Shown here: piece after piece, positions 33,108 through 40,331 of the stretch
Layout: each line of letters begins with the position of its first letter
How positions within the stretch are numbered: the first letter of the stretch is position 1
NCBI RefSeq assembly: GCF_024498175.1
Contig: NZ_CP101823.1
Span: 1,798,001-1,862,000 of the forward strand
DNA: 64,000 nucleotides
Source: Haloplanus salinarum
Lineage (GTDB): Archaea; Halobacteriota; Halobacteria; Halobacteriales; Haloferacaceae
Reading direction: 5' to 3'
Notes under the pieces: model-generated
The model's database searches: none
The model's input: the letters and a program-made list of their open reading frames with translations, nothing else
Told to the model about the DNA's origin: nothing
Made by a program: the position numbers and the translations under genes

Positions 33108-35771
33108 ATGGACAACAAAACTGAGACTTGGGACAAACTCCCGCTGAATCTGATGGACGAACTGGCCGAGAAGGAGACGTATCGACGCGACGTGTACCGC
33201 CCCATATACTCGCTTCACAAGTGGTGGGCGCGTCGGCCCGGCTCCACGTTCCGCTGTCTCGGCCTCGCGGCACTCACAGATGATACCATCACGAAAGACG
33301 ACATCCTTACCGAGCGGACGACCGGGAGCCACGACGGGCTGTACATCGACTCCTACGACGAGCAAATCAACCCGAACGACGAACACATCGACCGCGACGT
33401 GACTGTCCTCGATCCTTTCGCCGGAGGGGGAACGACGCTGGTCGAGATGAACCGCCTCGGCGCGGATGTCGTCGGCTACGAACTCAACCCCGTCGCGTGG
33501 TGGACGGAGAAGAAATCGATGGACGATGTGAACCTTGATGTTCTCGAACGTGAGTCAGACCGGATTCTGGAGGAGGTGCGAGATGAACTCGGGGAGTACT
33601 ACACAACCGTCGATCCCGAGACAGGGCAGGAGTGCGAGGTTCTATACTACTTCCAGTCACAGCGGATTCCGTGTCTGACGTGCGACGAGGAAGTTCAATT
33701 GTTCCCGCGCTACGAATTGTCAAGGACAAAGAAAACGAGTCCGGGTGTTCTGTACTGTCCGAATCAGGAATGTGACGACCGTATCATCGAACTACAAGAC
33801 CGCGACAAAGGCCTTGACGAAGGAACGGAAGTCACCGCCGCAAGTGGCGTCACGATGACTGTTTCGACTGATGGAAATGAGGTCTGTCCAAACTGTGGCC
33901 ACGAGTTTGACCCGACTGATGGAAACGCCGGATGGGGAAAGTACACCTGTTCAAACGGACATAAACACGATATTAAGGAAACACTACGAAGAAAGGATGA
34001 GAAGCCAAAATTTGAGCGATTCGCACTTCAGTACGTAGACCCGCAAGGAAACAAGAAATTCAAAGAGTTCGATTCAACCGACTCTGAGTTAGTAAAATCG
34101 GCCAAAAAACGTCTTAACGAACTCAGAGAGGAACTTCCGCTTCCCAATCAGAGGATTCCAGAAGGGATGGCGATGACAACCGGAGCCTTGCGAAACTACA
34201 ATTACGAACGGTTTAATGAAGTCTTCACCGACCGACATCTTCTGACGTTTGGATTACTGTTTGACCGTGCTTGGAAGACGAAAAAGAAGGAGTTCAAGAA
34301 CGCGGATGCTCAGAATATCGCAGAATTCCTCGTTACCGGCGTGTCGAACAACTTGGAGTACAACGGAAAACTGGTGAAGTGGGGTATCACCTACTCAATT
34401 TCAGGACATGTTTTTGAGCGTCACGCCTACATCCCACGAGTACAACCGATTGAAGGTAATCCTCTCAACAGCCACGGTAGCCGTAATGCGTTAGGTAACT
34501 TCTTTGATAAAATCTTGGAAGCAAAGCGATACTGTAAGGAGCCGTTTGAGAAAGTCAAGAATCGACAGACAGGCGATGTTGAGCAGTACTACGCCACGAA
34601 CGAATCAATCAGCGAAGACAGAGTTGCAGGGCTAAACTGCTCAACGGCAGAGCGAATTGATGCCGATGATGAGTCAGTTGATTACGTCATTACCGATCCT
34701 CCGTACTACGACAACGTACAGTATTCGAAACTATCTGATTACTTCTACGTGTGGCTTCGTGAGTGCCTTCACGAAGAGTACGATGAGTTCAAACCAGAAC
34801 TCGTCCCGAAGGCGCGAGAGATAGTCGCCAACGAGAACGCCAACAAGGACGAGGAGTTCTTCGTCAAGTCGCTCGCCAACGTGTTCTCGGAGTGTCACCG
34901 CGTCCTCAAACAGGACGGGGAGATGATTTTCACCTATCACCACAACGAGAACGAAGCGTGGTCGGTGATTCTGGAGGCACTCATTGAGAGCGGGTTCACC
35001 ATCACGGGTGCGTACCCCGTCCAGTCGGAGATGCCGAACAGTCCTCACATCTCCGAACTCGACAACGCGGAGTACGACATCCTCGTGTTCGCCAACAAGG
35101 AGCAAGCCGACGAGGAAATCACGCTCACGGAACTTCGACAGAACCTCTTCTTCGAGTTGCAAGACATGGCCGAAGAAGAGCGAGAGCGTCACGAAGATCT
35201 CTCCAAGGCTGACCTCGGCGTTATCCTTCGCGGGAAGTGTATGTACTACTACTCCCGGTACTACCCGAACGTCTACTCCGAGGGCGAGCAGGCGGGCATC
35301 GACGAGGCGTTGGAAACGGTGGACTCCATCATCGAACAGGTTCTCGAAGGCTCGGTCAACCTCCCGGCGAGCATCGATGCGATGAGCGAGGCCTACGCCG
35401 CTTTCGTCCAGCGTGGTCCAGAAGGGTACGACGACCTCAACAAGCAACTGCTCGCCAAGAATCTGAACGTCAGCGACCTCGAAGATGAGAAACTCGTGAA
35501 GGGGCCGCGCAAGCTGAAGGAGCCGGTTCCTGCTGATGAGAGGGTCCATCACATCGAGGGGAAATTGAACGGAAACATCACTTCCGACCGCTTGCTCGAC
35601 ATCGACAAAGTACAGTACCTCTACCATCTGTACATCACAGATCAGAACACCGCCGAGTACCTCAGCGAGTGGAAATCCAGCGACCTCGAAGAGTTGGCAG
35701 AGTTCATGGCTGACGCCACGGACGACGACCGCTACGAGAGCGTGATGGAAATGAGCCTCTCACAGTTCTAA
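33108..35771 (+). CDS. DUF1156-family DNA methyltransferase
   Basis: An 887-aa adenine-type methylase. The DUF1156 N-terminus shows YSLHKWWARRPGS (about 35-47). SAM motif I is DPFAGGGTTL (about 102). Two zinc knuckles follow (CLTC with CPNQEC near 188-222; CPNCG with CSNGH near 261-285). Catalytic DPPYYDNVQY is at about 531. The segment from about 33700 to 34780, between motifs I and IV, has clearly lower G+C (21 of 60 at 33961-34020) than the flanks (35 of 60 at 34801-34860), suggesting exchange of the target-recognition part. It probably marks self DNA for the operon. Confidence 0.85.
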   Translation: MDNKTETWDKLPLNLMDELAEKETYRRDVYRPIYSLHKWWARRPGSTFRCLGLAALTDDTITKDDILTERTTGSHDGLYIDSYDEQINPNDEHIDRDVTVLDPFAGGGTTLVEMNRLGADVVGYELNPVAWWTEKKSMDDVNLDVLERESDRILEEVRDELGEYYTTVDPETGQECEVLYYFQSQRIPCLTCDEEVQLFPRYELSRTKKTSPGVLYCPNQECDDRIIELQDRDKGLDEGTEVTAASGVTMTVSTDGNEVCPNCGHEFDPTDGNAGWGKYTCSNGHKHDIKETLRRKDEKPKFERFALQYVDPQGNKKFKEFDSTDSELVKSAKKRLNELREELPLPNQRIPEGMAMTTGALRNYNYERFNEVFTDRHLLTFGLLFDRAWKTKKKEFKNADAQNIAEFLVTGVSNNLEYNGKLVKWGITYSISGHVFERHAYIPRVQPIEGNPLNSHGSRNALGNFFDKILEAKRYCKEPFEKVKNRQTGDVEQYYATNESISEDRVAGLNCSTAERIDADDESVDYVITDPPYYDNVQYSKLSDYFYVWLRECLHEEYDEFKPELVPKAREIVANENANKDEEFFVKSLANVFSECHRVLKQDGEMIFTYHHNENEAWSVILEALIESGFTITGAYPVQSEMPNSPHISELDNAEYDILVFANKEQADEEITLTELRQNLFFELQDMAEEERERHEDLSKADLGVILRGKCMYYYSRYYPNVYSEGEQAGIDEALETVDSIIEQVLEGSVNLPASIDAMSEAYAAFVQRGPEGYDDLNKQLLAKNLNVSDLEDEKLVKGPRKLKEPVPADERVHHIEGKLNGNITSDRLLDIDKVQYLYHLYITDQNTAEYLSEWKSSDLEELAEFMADATDDDRYESVMEMSLSQF

Positions 35772-35773
35772 TT

Positions 35774-36163
35774 ATGAGTCTCCACGCTGGTTACAATCTC
35801 GTGACGGATGCGGTGGAAGACACCGAAGAATCGATTCCAGCACTTGCCTTCTTCCGCCGACTTGCAGGAGATGGTTCGCTCCCCTCTCGTGTGACCGTTA
35901 CCGGCTTGGAAGATCTCCTGTACCGTGCCGACGAGGAGGACTTGGACAACGCCGCTCGAGAACTCCGTGACGTACTTCGAGATGTGAGTTCGTTCCACGG
36001 GCCGCAGGCTGTCCAATTCGTATTCGACGGTGATCTCGTCGACGATGACGTGTTTACCGTTCGAATCGAACGAGGAGGTGACGCGGTCTATCTCCCTGTC
36101 GGGAATCTCTTCGTAGAGGAACCGAACCTCATCACGGCGAATCACGCTGTCGCCCGGAAATAG
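35774..36163 (+). CDS. Small unknown protein, last gene of the PglZ operon
   Basis: A 129-aa acidic protein starting MSLHAGYNLVTDAVEDTEES. ATG 35774 is 2 bases after the methylase TAA, so it is surely co-transcribed. A predicted alpha/beta layout with ELRDVLRDVSSFHGPQAVQF in the middle; no catalytic motif seen. I do not recognise it. By position it may be a dedicated subunit of the system. Confidence 0.7.
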   Translation: MSLHAGYNLVTDAVEDTEESIPALAFFRRLAGDGSLPSRVTVTGLEDLLYRADEEDLDNAARELRDVLRDVSSFHGPQAVQFVFDGDLVDDDVFTVRIERGGDAVYLPVGNLFVEEPNLITANHAVARK

Positions 36164-36620
36164 GCCCTCCTTTAGGTACCGCTTTGTTTCCCCTCGCTTC
36201 ATGCCGCTTCACCGCAGTCTCCAGTGTCGTAGTAGAGATCGTTGGGTGTTCCACATGGGGACATTAAGTGGGATACCCAACGATTCCGCGAGTTTTTTCA
36301 GCCTTAGAGGCGGGGTAAGAGAACCCGCTGTCCTCGTTAAGATGGTGGGAAGATAGATACCAAAACCGACTCTATGCGTCGGAAATCGTCGGTTGAAACA
36401 GAGAGTGTTAATTCCCGGTAGTCGTCAAGATCGCGCTTCCTTCGATAGCTCGTGAAACGGTACAGGCGACTCCAGAGAGCGTTAGGCCGCCATGCAGTCA
36501 GTTTGTTCGAGTCGCCACGCGGCTGATTTCGGCGCTCTCGGTAACCGTCGACACGTTCTCGTGTTCAGAGTTTCCCGAATTGCTCACTGCAGAATGTAGC
36601 GGACAGACAGATTCGAAGTG
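36164..36620. other. 457-base intergenic stretch downstream of the PglZ operon
   Basis: No convincing gene. It holds the right direct repeat (36238-36289), a CCTTAGAGGCGG motif (36302-36313) and one copy of CTCTATGCGT (about 36371). Confidence 0.5.
36238..36289. repeat. 52-bp imperfect direct repeat right of the PglZ operon
   Basis: 46 of 52 positions match 28936-28987. Here the outer arms TCGTTGGGT and ACCCAACGA are perfectly complementary, and the inner hairpin GTTCC-ACATG-GGGAC is kept with a G-U pair replacing a G-C, hinting at a conserved RNA fold. With its partner it brackets the four-gene operon. Confidence 0.75.
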
Positions 36621-37034
36621 CTAACACTCTCGATATATCACTTCACCCATTGGCGTCCAACCGATGCCTCCTTCTCCCATCGAGCCACCGGTATGGAGTT
36701 TGAATCTCGAAAGTTCAACCCCGTGTTTTACGGCCCAAACCACGGCAGAAATCAACACCCGAACAATGAAAACAGCAATACCGCCGAACTCAACAGTCAC
36801 TTCGGGTATCTTTGGTAGTTGGAGTTTGTCCGTCAGGTTCGTCCACTCATTAAGCACGGCGTAGATTTCTGATCCCCGCTTATAAGCGTTGTAGACCTTT
36901 TTTGCCAACGGCGCAAACTGTTTTTTGATGAGGAGTTTTATTGGTTTACCAGAGTCAGTGAACTCCGTTTGAATCGGCCAGTGTTGATCGAGGTAAGTGT
37001 ACGTTGGGTGTTCTGAAGCTGATTGGTAACGCAT
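36621..37034 (-). CDS. Unknown membrane-associated protein next to the IS element
   Basis: A 137-aa protein starting MRYQSASEHPTYTYLDQHWP. A basic middle part (KLLIKKQFAPLAKKVYNAYK) is followed by one hydrophobic helix (AVFIVRVLISAVVWAV). The IS6 element inserted 47 bases upstream of this ATG, so its promoter may be displaced. No homologue recognised. Confidence 0.5.
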   Translation of the reverse strand: MRYQSASEHPTYTYLDQHWPIQTEFTDSGKPIKLLIKKQFAPLAKKVYNAYKRGSEIYAVLNEWTNLTDKLQLPKIPEVTVEFGGIAVFIVRVLISAVVWAVKHGVELSRFKLHTGGSMGEGGIGWTPMGEVIYREC

Positions 37035-37081
37035 GACACGTCTTGTACCTTCTCGCACAAAAAGACAGGGTGACAACCAAC

Positions 37082-37779
37082 AGTCGTGTCAAGTTAAGCG
37101 TGAAGAGTGAGGCGTGCTGATTTCTGAGTGTCTATGCCCGAAATCACACGCCTCAGCGACGGTAGCGACTGGATCGAATTAGATTTTGTGGAGCGTCAGC
37201 GGACACCCGAGTTCGCGATGCGGCTCGGTATTCAGATGCACGTGGCTGGACTATCACTTTCGAATACCATCTCGATTCTTGAAAGGTTGGGTGTCGAACG
37301 CTCTCGAACGGCCGTCCACAACTGGGTGCAGAAGGCCGATCTACAGCCCGAAGGCGGTGCGAGCCCGAATCACGTTGCGCTTGACGAAACCGTGATTCGA
37401 ATCAACGATCAGCAATACTGGCTGTACGCCGCCATTGATCCTGAAACAAACACATTCCTTCACATACGGCTTTTTAGCACGTATACGACTGGTTTAACCG
37501 AAATCTTCCTGAGCGAATTACGCGAGAAACACGATGTCGAAACCGCCGTGTTTCTCGTCGACGATGCTCAATGGCTCCAAACTGCCCTCGATCGACACGG
37601 CCTCGATTGCAGATACGAACGCCATGGCAATCGGAATGCCGTCGAACGTCTATTTCGTGAGATAAAACGACGAACCTCTTCGTTTTCAAATACGTTCAGC
37701 CACGTGGAGCCGACGACAGCAGAATCGTGGCTCCAAGCCCTCGCTGTCTGGTGGAATCGATGCCAAAGTTAACACGACC
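37082..37779 (+). mobile_element. IS6-family insertion sequence, 698 bp, intact
   Basis: Terminal inverted repeats of about 18 bases: AGTCGTGTCAAGTTAAGC at the left, GGTCGTGTTAACTTTGGC read inward from the right. One full transposase gene, and a perfect 8-bp duplication outside. All parts look intact, so insertion is recent. Confidence 0.88.
37134..37772 (+). CDS. IS6-family transposase
   Basis: A 212-aa DDE transposase. The catalytic triad is visible in ALDETVIRI (first D), FLVDDAQWL (second D) and NAVERLFREIKRRT (E), preceded by a helix-turn-helix (LSLSNTISILERLGV, then RTAVHNWVQKA). The length is typical of haloarchaeal ISH-type IS6 enzymes. It starts at ATG 37134, with GTG 37128 as an alternative. 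It cuts and joins the 18-bp ends of its own element by replicative transposition. Confidence 0.9.
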   Translation: MPEITRLSDGSDWIELDFVERQRTPEFAMRLGIQMHVAGLSLSNTISILERLGVERSRTAVHNWVQKADLQPEGGASPNHVALDETVIRINDQQYWLYAAIDPETNTFLHIRLFSTYTTGLTEIFLSELREKHDVETAVFLVDDAQWLQTALDRHGLDCRYERHGNRNAVERLFREIKRRTSSFSNTFSHVEPTTAESWLQALAVWWNRCQS

Positions 37780-37992
37780 CAACCAACGATGGGATCTTTC
37801 ATCAAAACCTGTAACGAACCTTAGAGTTGGTTTTTTTCGGTCAGGGATTCAGTTGCTTGGAACTGTTCGTAAGAACACTCAGTAGGAGGGCTTGCTTCTA
37901 CCCCCACCTCTATGCGTGGTTACTCTTGCGATAAAGAGCAGTTTATACTCAAATACCAAAGGCCAAATGTCGCTCTCTCGTACCATCAGTTA

Positions 37993-38193
37993 ATGAGCGA
38001 GTCAGAAGACGGGGCTACGAGGCCAACAATATCAGTCGCAGTTGTAGACAACTCACACACGAACGAGATCCCGGATAATATCGACTCTGACCTCTATACG
38101 ACAACAAGACCAGAGTCCTCGTTGGTTGAGTTTGCGGCTGATCCTGACGGTGAGCTGGCAGAGGCACTCAGGCGGAACGGATTTGACGTGTGA
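37993..38193 (+). CDS. 66-aa acidic small protein
   Basis: Begins MSESEDGATRPTISVAVVDN and ends RRNGFDV. Strongly acidic, with a short beta-like ISVAVVDN and a C-terminal helix (GELAEALRRNG). A TATA-like TTTATACTC (about 37944) would give a leader of roughly 20 bases. No family recognised; the small size and composition are typical of accessory genes in haloarchaeal elements. Confidence 0.5.
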   Translation: MSESEDGATRPTISVAVVDNSHTNEIPDNIDSDLYTTTRPESSLVEFAADPDGELAEALRRNGFDV

Positions 38194-38226
38194 AGTAACC
38201 CACCGTTGATCGCTTGTTCCGCTGAG

Positions 38227-38400
38227 TTACCTTTTCACCAGTGCTTCTTCGCCCGATGAGTCGCTTTCATCAGAGGTTGCGTCAATAAGCGCCTTTGCGA
38301 CCGCACTCTTTCGGTGGCTGACTTGCAGATGTTGGTACAGTCGGGTCGAAGTGTTTCTCGCCTCATCACAGACAGGACACTTGGCCGGTGAATCACTCAT
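38227..38400 (-). CDS. C2H2 zinc-finger small protein
   Basis: A 57-aa protein with one classical C2H2 finger: CPVC, 12 residues, H, 4 residues, H (LYQHLQVSH). The acidic tail contains ATSDESDSSGEEA. Such single-finger proteins are frequent in archaeal viruses and plasmids and probably bind DNA or proteins. ATG 38400 overlaps the upstream small gene's stop by 8 bases (ATGAGTGA), so the two form one unit. Confidence 0.7.
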   Translation of the reverse strand: MSDSPAKCPVCDEARNTSTRLYQHLQVSHRKSAVAKALIDATSDESDSSGEEALVKR

Positions 38401-38527
38401 GAGCATCTTCGGGGTCGGAATCTGGGTCTTTGCCTGGACACAGCACATCCGGCCCACGATTACGAGGTGATCTCTCCACGAACTCCCTTATTCTCTGGAG
38501 ATCGTCTTCTGTGAGGCCAGTAGTCAT
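38393..38527 (-). CDS. 44-aa small protein upstream of the zinc-finger gene
   Basis: ATG 38527 opens MTTGLTEDDLQRIREFVERS and ends PEDAHE with TGA inside the zinc-finger start. The LTEDDLxRIxEF beginning recurs, to my recollection, in small haloarchaeal element proteins. The overlap with the zinc-finger gene supports real coding. Function unknown. Confidence 0.55.
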   Translation of the reverse strand: MTTGLTEDDLQRIREFVERSPRNRGPDVLCPGKDPDSDPEDAHE

Positions 38528-38871
38528 GCAAGTGTGAGTCAGTCTTCAGGAGAAAAAGAATTGCTATGAGGGCTATTGAGCCGTCTGGACCAGATCTCTT
38601 AGCGGGATCGCGACCGACTGATTCTCGCCCTATTTTGATTGATCTTTCCGCCAATCCTCGTTGATCTCGTACGTGTTCTCCCTCCGGACTGTCGTTCCGA
38701 GTCATTGAGGAGATCATGTTGACACCCGCTCTATGCGTGGTTACTCCACTTCACACACGACCTCTCGAAGTCTCGTCGCACTGGTTGTCAGCTTAATTGC
38801 CGAGATGGCCGGCACTCCACGATTCCATCGGCAGTTCCGAATCTCCGAGGCGGCTGTTTCTCACTCAATAC
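38528..38871. other. 344-base intergenic stretch
   Basis: No gene that I trust. It contains CTCTATGCGTGGTTACTC (about 38731-38748), an 18-base sequence also present at about 37909. Confidence 0.45.
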
Positions 38872-39699
38872 ATGACCAGTAGAACTCTCCGACAAGATGT
38901 AGTTCTATCAGTTACAATTGAGCGACTGATGTACACGGAGGAACGCTACCGAACGGTTCAGGTTGATCTCTTTAAATCTGATACTCTATATCCGGGTTCC
39001 CATCCCCATCATGACCAAGCCCAATTAGCACTAATAAGTGTAGCAGAGATTGAAAATGTACACGACCAACTCTGTCAAAAACAGGATGATGAAAGACACT
39101 GGTATCAGCAACAACTCATAACTAAGGCAATCAATAGTGTTGCCTCAGTTCACCTTCTGACTTGGAACCAGTTCTATGACTCTGCATATCGAGACGTACG
39201 AACTCTAATTGAGACGTATCTGATTTTGAACTATATGAACGATCACAAAATCGAGACTGCAAGAGGATTTCTGAGACAGGAACGCGAGATACTCAATTCT
39301 GACTTGGAGGCAGGTTCTGGAGAATGGCAATGGGAAGAACTCCACGTCGAAGATGCGTTCCACGATATGCTTCAAAAAGAGAAATCGCGTTTGAAGAACA
39401 CAGATCATGAGTTCGGCCGACTATTCAATTTGCTCAGTAATCGGAACGTTCATCCAATTCGTATTGACGGGGTTGATGTGGACCGAAATTACTCCGAAGA
39501 GGAAGATTTGCAACTTCTCAGATGGCAGTTGGATATTCTTCTCGGACTCATTATCCAGTTAATCAAATTGTACTCAGACACTGAGGGCTATTCAGGAATG
39601 AAAGAGAGCTTAGAACCAGTGTGGGTGGAAATTGAGGAAAATCATGAACCTGATCCTCTCTTAGAGGTTGGGCTTGAGAACTTCCCTGAAGAAATTTAA
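38872..39699 (+). CDS. Unknown 275-aa helical protein
   Basis: Starts MTSRTLRQDVVLSVTIERLM at ATG 38872. Largely alpha-helical, with WNQFYDSAYRDVRTLIETYL in the middle, which resembles the helical core of DUF5677-like or HEPN-like accessory proteins, but no RxxxxH motif is present. Low G+C codons mark it as island cargo. It stands alone between non-coding regions. Function unknown. Confidence 0.6.
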   Translation: MTSRTLRQDVVLSVTIERLMYTEERYRTVQVDLFKSDTLYPGSHPHHDQAQLALISVAEIENVHDQLCQKQDDERHWYQQQLITKAINSVASVHLLTWNQFYDSAYRDVRTLIETYLILNYMNDHKIETARGFLRQEREILNSDLEAGSGEWQWEELHVEDAFHDMLQKEKSRLKNTDHEFGRLFNLLSNRNVHPIRIDGVDVDRNYSEEEDLQLLRWQLDILLGLIIQLIKLYSDTEGYSGMKESLEPVWVEIEENHEPDPLLEVGLENFPEEI

Positions 39700-40331
39700 C
39701 GCAATTTCCAGTCTCAGACCACCAATCTCGCTGACGAGCTTACCTACTCTGCCGATTTTCGATCTGAGTAGTGTTCCAACTGCCCTGGCTGTTTCGACAA
39801 TTGACGTTTTATTTAACAAATTTCGAGTAATTATTCGAATCACTTTAGACGGCTGTCTAACGGGCTTAGATTACCAGTATGATTCATCCCTTTCGCAACC
39901 TCAAGAAACCAAACAGCGGTTAGTGTGCGGCTCTCTGTTGGAATCTGTTGGGTAGCCGCTCCCGTCGATCTCACATTGTCGTCTTGATGAGCGGTGAACT
40001 ACTATGGAACGGTTATATTGGAGTTGATATACTGTATTACTAAGGATGTGTTCTAAACCTTAGAGTCGGCTTGTTGGTCATGGGTTTTAACAGCATAAAA
40101 TAGGTTATATAAGAGTTCATTTTACTGTGTTTCTTATACTTGCTGTAGTTGTTACTCTTACTGTAGGTGGTTTTGTATATACACTATAGTAGTAATAATA
40201 GTAGTAGTAGTAACCGCGTATAGTCCACTTGCCTGTGTTACGCTGATTGTCGAAACCTCAGCACACCCTCTATGCGTTTTTTCTCGAAGTGTGACGTACT
40301 AAGTCCCTGTACCTGAGAGGTTAGAAACCCC
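39700..40331. other. 632-base AT-rich non-coding region with GTA triplet repeats
   Basis: No gene. 40128-40215 is very AT-rich and contains a run of GTA/ATA triplets (about 40187-40214). A CCTTAGAGTCGG motif lies near 40058 and CTCTATGCGT near 40270. It lies next to the helicase-like gene, so a replication origin is possible but not shown. Confidence 0.45.

Larger units (their letters stand above)
37074..37787. repeat. 8-bp target-site duplication CAACCAAC flanking the IS
   Basis: CAACCAAC at 37074-37081 and 37780-37787, directly abutting both IS ends. Eight bases is the standard duplication length for the IS6 family. Confidence 0.85.

Noticed and set aside
29318-36163. Calling the operon a standard BREX type
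   Set aside because: The usual BrxA/BrxB, PglX, Lon-like or helicase genes are absent and the methylase is DUF1156, so only BREX-like is justified.
36618-36864. Plus-strand frames opposite the gene at 36621
   Set aside because: No start signal or family likeness; the minus-strand frame has a plausible membrane helix and an ATG.
37074-37076. TTG start extending the 36621 gene to the IS boundary
   Set aside because: The extra 14 residues would come from the target-duplication edge; ATG 37034 is simpler.
38460-38717. Minus-strand 85-codon frame
   Set aside because: No motif, atypical composition, and it overlaps the better-supported 44-aa gene.
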